From the NCBI GenBank assembly GCA_016217595.1, contig JACRHS010000008.1:1-64000 (forward strand): DNA of 64,000 bases, given 5' to 3'. Positions within the stretch are counted from its first letter, which is position 1. Every line of letters starts with the position of its first letter. Below are positions 43,253-51,499 of this stretch, piece after piece. The position numbers were made by a program, and so were the translations under genes. The notes below the pieces were generated by a model that saw only the letters and a list, made by a program, of their open reading frames with translations, searched no databases and had not been told where the DNA came from. Source of the DNA: Opitutia bacterium. Its GTDB lineage: Bacteria; Verrucomicrobiota; Verrucomicrobiia; Opitutales; Opitutaceae.

Positions 43253-44005
43253 CTAACGCAACAGGAGCTGGCGGGTGAGAAAGGCGGTCTGCGCCGCCGC
43301 GAGCTCTTTGAGCCCTTTTTGGGCGAGCACGAGCAGGCGTTGGAGCTGGTCGTTGGAGAACGTGGCTTCTTCGCCGGAGCCTTGGACTTCCACAAACTGG
43401 CCGCGTCCGGTCATCACCACGTTGAAGTCCACCTCGGCGTCCTTGTCTTCGACGTAGGCGAGGTCGAGCAGCTCGCGTCCTTCGCACACGCCCACGCTGA
43501 CGGCCGCCACGGAGTCGGCGATGGGGCTTTCGGGGATGCGCTTGTTGTCGATGAGCTTTTGCACGGCGAGCCGCGCGGCCAGATAAGCGCCGGTGATCGC
43601 GGCAGTGCGGGTGCCGCCGTCGGCTTGCAACACATCGCAATCGACCCAGAGCGTGTTTTCGCCGAGCTTGGCCAGATCGACCACGGCGCGGAGCGAACGC
43701 CCGATCAGGCGTTGAATCTCGATGGTGCGGCCGTCGATTTTGCCGCGGGTGCTGTCGCGCGGTTTCCGTTCGAGCGTCGAGTACGGCAACATGGAATACT
43801 CCGCCGTCAGCCAGCCTCCGGGCACGCCTTGTTGCTTCATCCACGTGGGCACCTTGGGCTCGATCGTGGCGGCGCAGATGACACGCGTGAGTCCAAAACT
43901 GACCAGCACCGACCCGGCGGCGTAAGGGGCGATATTGGCCTCGAAAGTGACGGGGCGGAGTTGATCGGGACGGCGGTTGTCGGCGCGGTTGGAGGTGGAG
44001 GACAT
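43253..44005 (-). CDS. rph: Ribonuclease PH
   Basis: 250 aa from MSSTSNRADNRRPDQLRPV at 44005. The frame runs on upstream without homology. RNase PH blocks are visible: RPVTFEANIAPYAAGSVLVSFGLTRVICAA, GWLTAEYSMLPYSTLERKPRDS, EIQRLIGRSLRAVVDL, WVDCDVLQADGGTRTAAITGAY and VDFNVVMTGRGQFVEVQG. It is a phosphate-dependent 3'-5' exonuclease that trims tRNA 3' ends. It lies 74 nt downstream of the AAC(3)-like gene at the end of the lpt-hprK unit. Confidence 0.95.
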   Translation of the reverse strand: MSSTSNRADNRRPDQLRPVTFEANIAPYAAGSVLVSFGLTRVICAATIEPKVPTWMKQQGVPGGWLTAEYSMLPYSTLERKPRDSTRGKIDGRTIEIQRLIGRSLRAVVDLAKLGENTLWVDCDVLQADGGTRTAAITGAYLAARLAVQKLIDNKRIPESPIADSVAAVSVGVCEGRELLDLAYVEDKDAEVDFNVVMTGRGQFVEVQGSGEEATFSNDQLQRLLVLAQKGLKELAAAQTAFLTRQLLLR

Positions 44006-44079
44006 GTTGGTGCGACCGAGTGCAGCTGAGGCGTGCGATGGTGGCAAACCTCTAACCAGCAAAAATCTTGCGGCGCGCT

Positions 44080-44898
44080 TCAGGCCAATATCGGACCGCC
44101 CGCGATGGCGTCGGCGCAACGGATACACTGCGGGTCGTCGCAATGCGTGATCTGTGGTTGGGCGCGAATGACCTCGGCGGTCAGGTCCAAGGTTCGTTGC
44201 GCGGGATACGCGCTCCAATGGCTCGGCCCGACGGTGGTCACTTGTGCCAAGGGCCCCAGATGGGGCTGCAAGTTTTTGAAGCCGCCAGAGCAACTGCCCA
44301 CCTCGATTTGCTGCAACTCGCCGGTCGGATTGTAGGCCCAGCGGCGGAATAGCGTGCGACCGGCGCGTTTCTCAGCCAGGTGCAACAAGGTCATCTTGGT
44401 CAGATCAACTCCCAGCAGCGCAACATATCCTCCATGGGCGGCCAGGGAGGCGAGTGGCGCATACACTTCCAGTGCACTTTGGCTTTCGATTAGTGTGGTC
44501 GCCAGAGGCCCAACGGCGGTGAACGAACACACCGGGTGATTTCCCCGTCGGCAATCGGTGCGTGCCAGGATTGCAGCCGGGATCGCTCCCATGTCTCGAG
44601 TGGTTTCCCGGCACGCTGGCGTATAATACCGGCTTGCGGTTGGTGGCAGTGTGGCCGGCAGCTCATAATTCCAGCCGTTGCGAGCGAGCCGCAGATGCAC
44701 CGGCGGGACCACGCGGTACGAGGTGGTGAACGTGGGGACGAGCAGCGTGCAGCCTTCACTGAGAAATGCCTCGATCACCGTCGTTGCACCGTCCTCAAGC
44801 TGTCCGAACGAGCGCAACGAAGCGTGCACGCACACTGGGCGATCATTCAGACCCACGGTCCGAATGGCCTGTTGAAGCTCCAAGCGCGTTACGGACAC
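44080..44898 (-). CDS. AAC(3)-family N-acetyltransferase
   Basis: 272 aa matching the Antibiotic_NAT (AAC(3)/YokD) fold. The segments VCVHASLRSFGQLEDGATTVIEAF, TLLVPTFTTSYRV, NHPVCSFTAVGPLA and SLAAHGGYVALLGV are present, with the family His in NHPVCSF and the preceding Arg. Known members acetylate the 3-amino group of aminoglycosides. Chromosomal members often have other or unknown substrates. Cysteines near the C-terminus (HCDDPQCIRC) could bind a metal. It sits between hprK and rph on the same strand. A resistance role cannot be claimed from sequence. Confidence 0.8.
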   Translation of the reverse strand: MSVTRLELQQAIRTVGLNDRPVCVHASLRSFGQLEDGATTVIEAFLSEGCTLLVPTFTTSYRVVPPVHLRLARNGWNYELPATLPPTASRYYTPACRETTRDMGAIPAAILARTDCRRGNHPVCSFTAVGPLATTLIESQSALEVYAPLASLAAHGGYVALLGVDLTKMTLLHLAEKRAGRTLFRRWAYNPTGELQQIEVGSCSGGFKNLQPHLGPLAQVTTVGPSHWSAYPAQRTLDLTAEVIRAQPQITHCDDPQCIRCADAIAGGPILA

Positions 44899-44946
44899 GT
44901 CCGAGAAAATTTGAGTGGCTCGACCGAGATGGTGGGCGTTGTGGCC

Positions 44947-45957
44947 TTACCCCCCGGAAGTGCGTTCCTCGCGCTCGATCGGCTTCACCGTCGTGGCTTT
45001 CTCCTGCTCGGCCTGCTTGGTCATGAACGCGATCAAGCGGTCGTTAAAATCTTTGGCGGGATCGTGGCCCATGCGCTTGAGCGCGAGGGTGAGCGAGGCG
45101 ACTTCGACGAGCCGGGCCATGTCGCGGCCGGGGCGCACGTAGAGTTCCACGTGCGGCAGGCTCAGTCCGAGAATTTCGTAGGTGTTTTCTTCCAAGCCGG
45201 TGCGTTCCTCGACGGCGTCGGGCGACCACTCGTGGAGCGAGACGACGAGGTCGATGCGTTTTTCCAGGCGCACGCTTTTGATGCCAAACATCTCGGCGAT
45301 GTTGATGATGCCGAGGCCGCGGCACTCCATGTAGCCGCGGTTGAGCGGCCGGCTGGAGGCGAGCAGTTCGCGCTCGTCGAGCAGCTTGATGACGGTGAGA
45401 TCGTCGGCTACGAGCGAATGGCCGCGCTCGATCAGAGCCAGGGCGCATTCGCTTTTGCCGACACCGCTGGAGCCGCGGAGCATCACGCCGACGCCTTTGA
45501 TATCGAGCGTGGTGGCGTGTTCGGTGGTGGCGGGCGCGAACTCGTTGTCGATGCACAGGGTCGCGAGGTTGACCCAGTTCATCGTGATCATCGGCGTGCG
45601 GAAAATCGGCAGCTGACGTTCGAGCGCGACGGCGAGCATCGGGTGCGTGGGCTGGTAATTGCGCGTGAGCACCAGACAGGGGATTTGCCGTTGGACCATT
45701 GCCTCCATGATCTCGATCTGCCGCCGCTGACTCAGCGTTTTGAGGTAGGTCATCTCGGCGGCGCCGAGCACCTGGATGCGTTTGTTGGCGAAATAGCGCA
45801 GGAACCCCGTCAACGCCAGCGCCGGCCGGTTGATCGAGCCTTCGCGAATCAGGCGGTGCAGACCGCTTTCGCCGGTCACGAGCTCCATCTTGAGTTTGTC
45901 GCGATAGGTGTCGAAGAAGTGGGCGACGGTGATGCCGTGAATCGCTTTCTTTTTCAT
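44947..45957 (-). CDS. hprK: HPr kinase/phosphorylase
   Basis: 336 aa. The N-terminal domain (~1-130) starts MKKKAIHGITVAHFFDTYRDKLKMELV. The catalytic domain carries the P-loop GSSGVGKS at residues 162-169. LVADDLTVIKL, the HprK signature MECRGLGIINIAEMFG and the C-terminal RPGRDMARLVEVASL follow. It phosphorylates and dephosphorylates Ser of HPr-like proteins, linking metabolite state to carbon control. The ~20-residue tail is charged and poorly conserved. It lies 79 nt after lptB, where ptsN-type genes lie in proteobacterial lpt operons. Confidence 0.95.
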   Translation of the reverse strand: MKKKAIHGITVAHFFDTYRDKLKMELVTGESGLHRLIREGSINRPALALTGFLRYFANKRIQVLGAAEMTYLKTLSQRRQIEIMEAMVQRQIPCLVLTRNYQPTHPMLAVALERQLPIFRTPMITMNWVNLATLCIDNEFAPATTEHATTLDIKGVGVMLRGSSGVGKSECALALIERGHSLVADDLTVIKLLDERELLASSRPLNRGYMECRGLGIINIAEMFGIKSVRLEKRIDLVVSLHEWSPDAVEERTGLEENTYEILGLSLPHVELYVRPGRDMARLVEVASLTLALKRMGHDPAKDFNDRLIAFMTKQAEQEKATTVKPIEREERTSGG

Positions 45958-46035
45958 GGGGGGAGACGTGCGGGCAATAGGCTGAGGGCGAAGGCGGGGG
46001 GAACGAAAGCTAAAAGCCGGCGGTGGCGCGCGCCG

Positions 46036-46788
46036 CTAGAGGTTGAAATCCTGGCCGAGGTAAAACTCCCGGGCCTGGGCGTCGTTGATCAGGAAATCTC
46101 CCGTGCCCTCGGTCAGCACCTTGCCTTGGTGGATGAGGTAGGCGCGGTCGACAATGCGGAGCGTTTCGCGGACGTTGTGATCGGTGACGATGACGCCGAT
46201 GCCGCGCTGCTTGAGCTGGAGAATCAGCTTCTGCACCTCGGCCACCGAGATCGGGTCGATCGCTGCGAACGGCTCATCCATGAGCAAAAACTTCGGCTCG
46301 GTGACGAGCGCGCGGGCGATCTCCAACCGCCGGCGCTCACCGCCGGAAAGCGTGAATGCCTTCTGCCCGGCGACGTGGGTGAGCGCGAGTTCTTCGAGAT
46401 GGCGCTGCACGCGCTCGGCGCGTTCGCGCCGCGGCACTCCGACGGCTTCGACGATGGCGAGAATGTTCTCCGCGACCGTCAGTTTCCGGAAGACCGACGG
46501 CTCTTGCGGCAGGTAGCCGAGTCCGAGGCGCGCACGCTCGTGCATGCGCCGGTGCGTGACGTCGTGACCGTTCAGCCAGACCTGTCCGGAGGTCGCCGGC
46601 ACGAGGCCGACAATCATGTAGAACGTGGTGGTCTTGCCCGCTCCATTGGGACCGAGCAGTCCCACGACTTCGCCGGCGCCGATGCGGAGATTGACTCCGT
46701 TGACCACGGTGCGCGCGCCGAACGTTTTGACGAGACCCTCGGTGCGAATCTCGGCCACGGCGGATGCGGGGGCGGCGGGCGAACTCAT
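46036..46788 (-). CDS. lptB: LPS export ABC transporter ATP-binding protein LptB
   Basis: 250 aa from MSSPAAPASAVAEIR at 46788. The frame upstream belongs to the overlapping lptA region. Walker A GPNGAGKTT is at residues 46-54, and RLGLGYLPQEPSVFRKLTVAENI is the LptB-specific Q-loop stretch. The signature is LSGGERRRLEIARAL, Walker B is FLLMDEPFAAIDP, and the switch His is in VTDHNVRETL. It powers LPS extraction from the inner membrane with LptF/LptG, which are not in the window. Its start overlaps the lptA stop by 4 nt. Confidence 0.95.
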   Translation of the reverse strand: MSSPAAPASAVAEIRTEGLVKTFGARTVVNGVNLRIGAGEVVGLLGPNGAGKTTTFYMIVGLVPATSGQVWLNGHDVTHRRMHERARLGLGYLPQEPSVFRKLTVAENILAIVEAVGVPRRERAERVQRHLEELALTHVAGQKAFTLSGGERRRLEIARALVTEPKFLLMDEPFAAIDPISVAEVQKLILQLKQRGIGVIVTDHNVRETLRIVDRAYLIHQGKVLTEGTGDFLINDAQAREFYLGQDFNL

Positions 46789-47354
46789 TTCGCCTCCGGG
46801 GCTGCGGGTTGGCCCGCCGGCGGCGGCGTGAGCGGCTTGTTCTTGTCGAAACTGAGATCTTTGACTGGCGGGAGAATCATGCGGACCTTGTCGCCGAACA
46901 CGCGGCGCTCGCCGCGCAACAGCACGAGGTTTTCGCCGAGCCAGGTCGCGCCCGCGCCCTTGTCTTCGACCATGGGCGTTTCGGTGAGCGTGATTTTGTC
47001 CTCGCCGGGCAGCACGACGGCGCGTCCGCAGGTGGCTTCGCGGTCGCCCTGGGTGATCTTGACGCGCCCGATGGCGATGAGGGATTTGAACTTGTTCTTC
47101 TTGGCGATCACCTGGTCCTTTTCGCCGAAACGCAACGAGACGATTTCCAGCCGGTCGCACACGATGCGAATGTTGGTGCCGGTCACCGTGACGCTGCCGG
47201 TGCAAAGCGTGAACATCTCCGTGTCGGTGCTGCGCGACTCGAAGGGGTCGCTGGTGATCTCGGTGGGCTGCATCGGCGGCTCGGGAGCGGCCGGCCACGC
47301 GGGCAGGCTCGCGAGGACAGCGAGACAGAACAGGGCGACGGAGCGAGGGATCAT
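46785..47354 (-). CDS. lptA: LptA/OstA-like periplasmic protein
   Basis: 189 aa. A signal peptide (MIPRSVALFCLAVLASLPAWPA) precedes an OstA beta-jellyroll: TEITSDPFESRSTDTEMFTLCTGSVTVTGTNIRIVCDRLEIV (landmarks TEITSDPFES, VTVTGTNIRIVCDRLEIV), AIGRVKITQGDREATCGRAVVLPGEDKITL. The C-terminus is Pro/Ala-rich. LptA polymerises into the periplasmic bridge that carries LPS to the outer membrane. The assignment rests on fold pattern and gene order (kdsC-lptC-lptA-lptB). It overlaps both flanking genes by 4 nt. Confidence 0.85.
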   Translation of the reverse strand: MIPRSVALFCLAVLASLPAWPAAPEPPMQPTEITSDPFESRSTDTEMFTLCTGSVTVTGTNIRIVCDRLEIVSLRFGEKDQVIAKKNKFKSLIAIGRVKITQGDREATCGRAVVLPGEDKITLTETPMVEDKGAGATWLGENLVLLRGERRVFGDKVRMILPPVKDLSFDKNKPLTPPPAGQPAAPEAK

Positions 47355-47791
47355 TTGAGAAGGTTCTTCAACTCGGCGCGGAAGATGACGCGCACGTTGC
47401 CGTCGAGCACGACTTTTTTATCTTTGGGTTCGTAGCTCCATTTTTGGCCGGTCATCTCGACGTCGTCGCGGACGAGCCGCACGCCGCGTTCGCCTTTCGC
47501 CAGGTTGCGCTCCAGGAAAAATGAGGCCGCGGGACTGAGGAGCACGGTCTCGACGCGGTTGGTGGCGTCGCCGGAGAAAAACGTGAGCTGCATGTCCGTC
47601 AGATCGTACTGCTGGGGGCTCACGATCTTGAGCTCATTGCTGCGCAGGAGCAGCAGGCGGTGGTTGTCCTTGGTGAACACCGGCAGCGAAAGGCCTTTGA
47701 ACGGCGCTTGCAGCTGCGCCTCGGTCGGCGCGGCGGCGCCTGCCAGCACGGCGGAGGCGAACCAAAAGAGAAGGGCGCGGGAGATTTTCAC
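47351..47791 (-). CDS. LptC/OstA-like secreted protein
   Basis: 146 aa. An N-terminal signal sequence (MKISRALLFWFASAVLAGAAA) precedes a short beta-rich domain with RSNELKIVSPQQYDLTDMQLTFF, RVETVLLSPAASFFL, and RDDVEMTGQKWSYEPKDKKVVLDGNVRVIF. The last part is a typical OstA strand pair. By position between kdsC and lptA it takes the place of lptC. The sequence is short and signal-peptide-like rather than anchored, so it may be a second OstA-type bridge protein. It overlaps both neighbours by 4 nt. Confidence 0.72.
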   Translation of the reverse strand: MKISRALLFWFASAVLAGAAAPTEAQLQAPFKGLSLPVFTKDNHRLLLLRSNELKIVSPQQYDLTDMQLTFFSGDATNRVETVLLSPAASFFLERNLAKGERGVRLVRDDVEMTGQKWSYEPKDKKVVLDGNVRVIFRAELKNLLK

Positions 47792-48327
47792 GAAGCGCGC
47801 TTTTGACCCTGGGCGGCGAGAATTTGTTCGCAGACCTCGCGGACCGCGCCGCGACCGGCCGGGCGACCGGGCACGAAGTCGGCGGCGGCGAGCGCGGCGG
47901 GCATGGCTTCGGCGGGTGCGATGCCGATGCCGGCCCAGCGCATGGCGGGCGCGTCGATGTCGTCGTCGCCCATGTAGGCGCAGGCCTCGGCGGGCAGGCC
48001 GAGTTGCGCGGCGACTTCCTGCAAGCGCACCAGCTTGTCGGTGCTGCCTTGAATGAGATGCGGCACCTTGAGCTCGGTGGCGCGACGCGCGGTAGCTTCA
48101 GACGGACGCCCGCTGATCCACGCCACCGCGATGCCGGCGCGGCCGAGACGGACCAAACCCATGCCGTCGAGGATGGAAAACGTTTTCGTTTCGGTGCCGT
48201 CCGATGAGATTACCACGGTGCCGTCGGTCAGCACGCCATCGACGTCCATCGCGAACAGCCGGATGCCGGCCCAGCGCGAGCGGGAAATTTTCGCTTTGCG
48301 GCTTTTAGTGCTAGCGCGAGTGGGCAT
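47788..48327 (-). CDS. kdsC: KdsC-family HAD phosphatase (3-deoxy-D-manno-octulosonate 8-phosphate phosphatase)
   Basis: 179 aa. HAD motif I is AMDVDGVLTDG with D28 and D30. AWISGRPSEATARR is motif II, TDKLVRLQEVAAQLG holds the motif III Lys, and AYMGDDDIDAPAM is motif IV. This small capless C0 HAD layout is that of KdsC, which frees Kdo from Kdo-8-phosphate for the LPS core. A basic N-terminal tail of ~20 residues is extra. It heads the kdsC-lptC-lptA-lptB unit. Confidence 0.92.
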   Translation of the reverse strand: MPTRASTKSRKAKISRSRWAGIRLFAMDVDGVLTDGTVVISSDGTETKTFSILDGMGLVRLGRAGIAVAWISGRPSEATARRATELKVPHLIQGSTDKLVRLQEVAAQLGLPAEACAYMGDDDIDAPAMRWAGIGIAPAEAMPAALAAADFVPGRPAGRGAVREVCEQILAAQGQKRAS

Positions 48328-48360
48328 GGCGAGTGGTCGATAAGATTAGCGCGGAGTCGC

Positions 48361-50394
48361 TCAGCCCATCCAGGCGGCAATCTGCTCAATGGCCTTGTCG
48401 CGCGTCGGGCGGTACGCTTGCTCCAGTTCGGGAGCGAACGGCACCGGCAGGTCGAGCGCAGCGATACGCAGTGGCGGCGCTTCGAGCGCGAAGAACAATT
48501 TCTCGGTGAGCCGCGCGACCAGCTCTGCGCCGAAGCCGTGCGTGCGCCGTCCCTCGTGCAGCACGATCAGGCGGTGCGTGCGTTGCAACGACGCCTCGAT
48601 GGCCTCCAGTCGCAACGGCGACAGGCAACGCAGATCCCATACGTCGAAAGTGCGTTCATATTCGCCAGCGAAGTAATCGCTGACCTCCTCGGCGAGTTGC
48701 GTCATTTCGCCGTAGGTGACGACGGTGGCGTAGTCGCCAGAGCGCACGCAGCGCGGCTGCCAGACGGCGCGATAATTCGGGTCCCACACGACGGCCTGTT
48801 TGCCGCGCCGGTAAAGTCCCTTGTGCTCGAAGAGCAGCACCGGGTTGTCGTCCTCGTAGGCCGCGAGCAGGGCGTTGAACGCGTCTTGCGGCGTGCTCGG
48901 ATAGAGCGCCTTGAGTCCGGGAAACGACAGCAGCGTCGATTCCAGTTCTTCGGAGTGGAACGAGCCAAAGGTGAGTCCGCCTCCGCACGGCAGACGGAGT
49001 ACGAGCGGGATTTTTCCGCCCGAGCGGAAGTGAAACGTCGCGGCGTTGAGTCCGATCTGGGTGACCGCTTCGGTGACGAAATCGGCGAACTGGTACTCGA
49101 CGATGGGTCGGTGTCCGACGGCGGCGAGTCCGATGGCATAACCTGTGAAACCGCTCTCGGCGAGCGGGGTGTTCAGCACCCGCGGCCGGCCGAAGTCGGC
49201 GAGCAATCCCTCGGTGACTTTGAACGCGCCGCCGTAGGTGGCGATGTCCTCGCCGAGCACGAGCGACTCGGCGCGCTCGGTGAGAATTTTCCGCAGCCCG
49301 AGGTTGATGGCTTGCGCCATGTTGAGCGTGGCGGGCGCGGCGGGCTCGGCGCGCCAGGGTAGGGCGGGCGCTTCGGGCGCGTAGAGATCGAGCTCCATGC
49401 CGCGCGGATCGGGCCGCGGCGTGGCGAGAGATAATTTGATGCAGGCTTCGATGAACGCGTTCAACTCGCGGTCGAGTTCGTCGATACGGGCGGCGCCGCA
49501 TTGGGCGACGAGCTTGGCGCGGAATTTGGGCAACGGCTCCTCGGCGAAGAAGCGCTCGCTCTCGCCGGCCTTGAGGTAATCGCAGGTGTCGTAGGCGGCA
49601 TGGCCGCGCAGGCGCCAGGTGCGCGCCTCGAACAACAGCGGCCGGGGATGAGCGCGGACGTCTTCGATCGCGGCGGCGAGGGTGCGCGCCACTTTTTCGG
49701 TGTCGCTGCAATCGAGCCGGGCGGCGGCAATGCCGTAACCGATGCCGCGCTGCCAGAGTTCGGCGTGCTCGGCGTGCTGCTCGGAGACCGGCGTGGAGTA
49801 GGCGTAGCCGTTGTTCTCGATGATGAAAATCACCGGTAGCGATAGCAGCGCGGCGAGGTTGAGCGTCTCATGCACATCGCCGGTGCTGGACGAGCCGTCG
49901 CCGAAAAAGGTGAAGCCCACTGCGGAATGACCTGCGCGGCGTTGGGAATCAGTGCCGCCGGCGACTGTGGAGCACATCGCGCCGAGGTGGCTGATCATTG
50001 GCAGCGAACGGTGCGCGGGATCGCCGTGATGGATGTTGCCCTCGCGGGCGCGGGTGGGGCTGGCGGCGTTGGCGAAGTACTGGTTGAGATGCTCGCAAAG
50101 GTGGCCACCCCAGACGAGATGACCGCCGAAACCGCGATGGGTAAAGGAGACGACGTCGACGGCCTTGTCGGCGAGCAAGGCGAGGGGGACGATGAGGCCC
50201 TCGTTGCCCTGGCCGCCGGTCACGGTGCCCTTGATGAGTCCCTGGCGGAAGAGGTCGAGGATGCGGTTGTCGGCCGTGCGCGCGAGCTGCATCCAGGCGT
50301 AAATGCGCAGGAGCGAATCGGCGGTGCGCTGCTCGAGATCCGACAGGCGGAGGTCGCGGGAAGCGAGGATCGCAGGAAGAGCGGGAAACGACAT
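48361..50394 (-). CDS. Fused alpha/beta E1 2-oxo acid dehydrogenase (branched-chain type)
   Basis: 677 aa, the two subunits of an E1p/E1b enzyme in one chain. The alpha part (~1-330) has the TPP motif GDGSSSTGDVHETL starting at residue 165 and ending in NN at 194-195. HRGFGGHLVWGG and RLRGHAAYDTCDYL follow. The beta part (~355-677) starts LNMAQAINLGLRKILTERAES and has LGEDIATYGGAFKVTEGL, NTPLAESGFTGYAIGLA and a transketolase C-terminal domain. It decarboxylates a 2-oxo acid, probably 3-methyl-2-oxobutanoate or pyruvate. No E2 lies nearby, so it must share one encoded elsewhere. It stands 33 nt upstream of kdsC. Confidence 0.87.
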   Translation of the reverse strand: MSFPALPAILASRDLRLSDLEQRTADSLLRIYAWMQLARTADNRILDLFRQGLIKGTVTGGQGNEGLIVPLALLADKAVDVVSFTHRGFGGHLVWGGHLCEHLNQYFANAASPTRAREGNIHHGDPAHRSLPMISHLGAMCSTVAGGTDSQRRAGHSAVGFTFFGDGSSSTGDVHETLNLAALLSLPVIFIIENNGYAYSTPVSEQHAEHAELWQRGIGYGIAAARLDCSDTEKVARTLAAAIEDVRAHPRPLLFEARTWRLRGHAAYDTCDYLKAGESERFFAEEPLPKFRAKLVAQCGAARIDELDRELNAFIEACIKLSLATPRPDPRGMELDLYAPEAPALPWRAEPAAPATLNMAQAINLGLRKILTERAESLVLGEDIATYGGAFKVTEGLLADFGRPRVLNTPLAESGFTGYAIGLAAVGHRPIVEYQFADFVTEAVTQIGLNAATFHFRSGGKIPLVLRLPCGGGLTFGSFHSEELESTLLSFPGLKALYPSTPQDAFNALLAAYEDDNPVLLFEHKGLYRRGKQAVVWDPNYRAVWQPRCVRSGDYATVVTYGEMTQLAEEVSDYFAGEYERTFDVWDLRCLSPLRLEAIEASLQRTHRLIVLHEGRRTHGFGAELVARLTEKLFFALEAPPLRIAALDLPVPFAPELEQAYRPTRDKAIEQIAAWMG

Positions 50395-50458
50395 TGCCCG
50401 GGAGGTTGAAAACCATCCCGCAGGGCTACGAGGAAAATTTAACGGGCGTCGCCGCGGG

Positions 50459-51448
50459 TCATTTGCCGCCGTACCACAGTCCGCGGCGCCATTGGTGGCG
50501 CCGCAGTTTTTCCACGAGCGCGGGCGGCATCGGAGGGAGGTCGCTCACGCCGCAATTCGCCTCGGCTTGCGCGATGCTGCGGATGCCGGGGATCACGACG
50601 CTCACTGCCGGGTGGGCGAGCACCCATTGGAGCGCGGCTGACGGCAGGGCGTAACCGGTGCCGGCGAGATCAGAGGCGATGGCGGCGGTGCGTGCCACCG
50701 TGCGGGCGAGGCGGTCGCCTTCGAAATATTTCGCGCGAAAATCGTCGGGGGCAAAACGCGTTTCCGCGGTAAACTTGCCGGTGAGAGCGCCTTCGTCGAA
50801 CGCCACACGCACGATGACGCCGACGCCGCACTCGCGCGCCACGTCGAGCAACTCGGCGGCGGGCTCTTGCTCGAACAAATTGTAGATCACCTGCACGGAA
50901 TCGACCCAGCCACCGCGCATCAGATCGATGACGGAGTTTTGGTCATGCTCCGGCGTCGAGATGCCGATCAGGCCGATGCGGCCCTCGCGTTGCAGTGCGC
51001 GCAGCACTTGAAACGGAGTCGGCTGGCGGTTCCAGGCGCGTGTCCAGGTGTGCAGCTGCAACAGGTCGATGCGCTCCACGCCGAGGTGGGCGCAACGCTC
51101 GGTGAGATTGGCGCGAAGGTACGCTTCGCTGTAACGCTCGTCGGCGCGGTCATAGGGGGAAGGCGGCCAGTTGCCGGGCGCGGGCGGAGTCTTCGTGGCG
51201 ACAAAGACCTTGCCGGACTTGCCGGCGGCGGCGCGGTCGCGCAGCACCTGTCCGATCAGACGTTCGCTGCGGCCGTTGCCATAGCCGGCGGCGGTGTCGA
51301 TGAAGTTGACGCCGAGATCGAGCGCGCGATTCAGCGCGGCGAGCGAGTCTCCGTCAGCTTGCGTGCCCCAGGAGCCGCTGATGGCCCAGGCACCAAAACC
51401 GATTTCGGAGCAGTTAAAACCGTGTTTGCCGAATGGACGAAAACGCAT
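50459..51448 (-). CDS. Aldo/keto reductase
   Basis: 329 aa (beta/alpha)8 barrel. The first block is FNCSEIGFGAWAISGSWG, followed by NFIDTAAGYGNGRSERLIGQVL with the catalytic Asp and Tyr. VFVATKTP holds the Lys, and LLQLHTWTR holds the His. GIRSIAQAEANCGVSDL sits in the C-terminal NADPH site. The catalytic tetrad is thus complete. The substrate is unknown. Similar proteins are named YajO/Tas-like. It lies 64 nt before the E1 gene and 51 nt after the UPF0173 gene on the same strand. Confidence 0.88.
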   Translation of the reverse strand: MRFRPFGKHGFNCSEIGFGAWAISGSWGTQADGDSLAALNRALDLGVNFIDTAAGYGNGRSERLIGQVLRDRAAAGKSGKVFVATKTPPAPGNWPPSPYDRADERYSEAYLRANLTERCAHLGVERIDLLQLHTWTRAWNRQPTPFQVLRALQREGRIGLIGISTPEHDQNSVIDLMRGGWVDSVQVIYNLFEQEPAAELLDVARECGVGVIVRVAFDEGALTGKFTAETRFAPDDFRAKYFEGDRLARTVARTAAIASDLAGTGYALPSAALQWVLAHPAVSVVIPGIRSIAQAEANCGVSDLPPMPPALVEKLRRHQWRRGLWYGGK

Positions 51449-51499
51449 TGCGGGACGCTGACGCGGGCCAGCGCGCGAGGAAAGTGGATTCGCAGTGCT

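Noticed and set aside
44536-47358. 940-codon plus-strand frame across hprK, lptB and lptA
   Set aside because: It runs antisense to four real genes including P-loop proteins, and its composition is that of an antisense frame.
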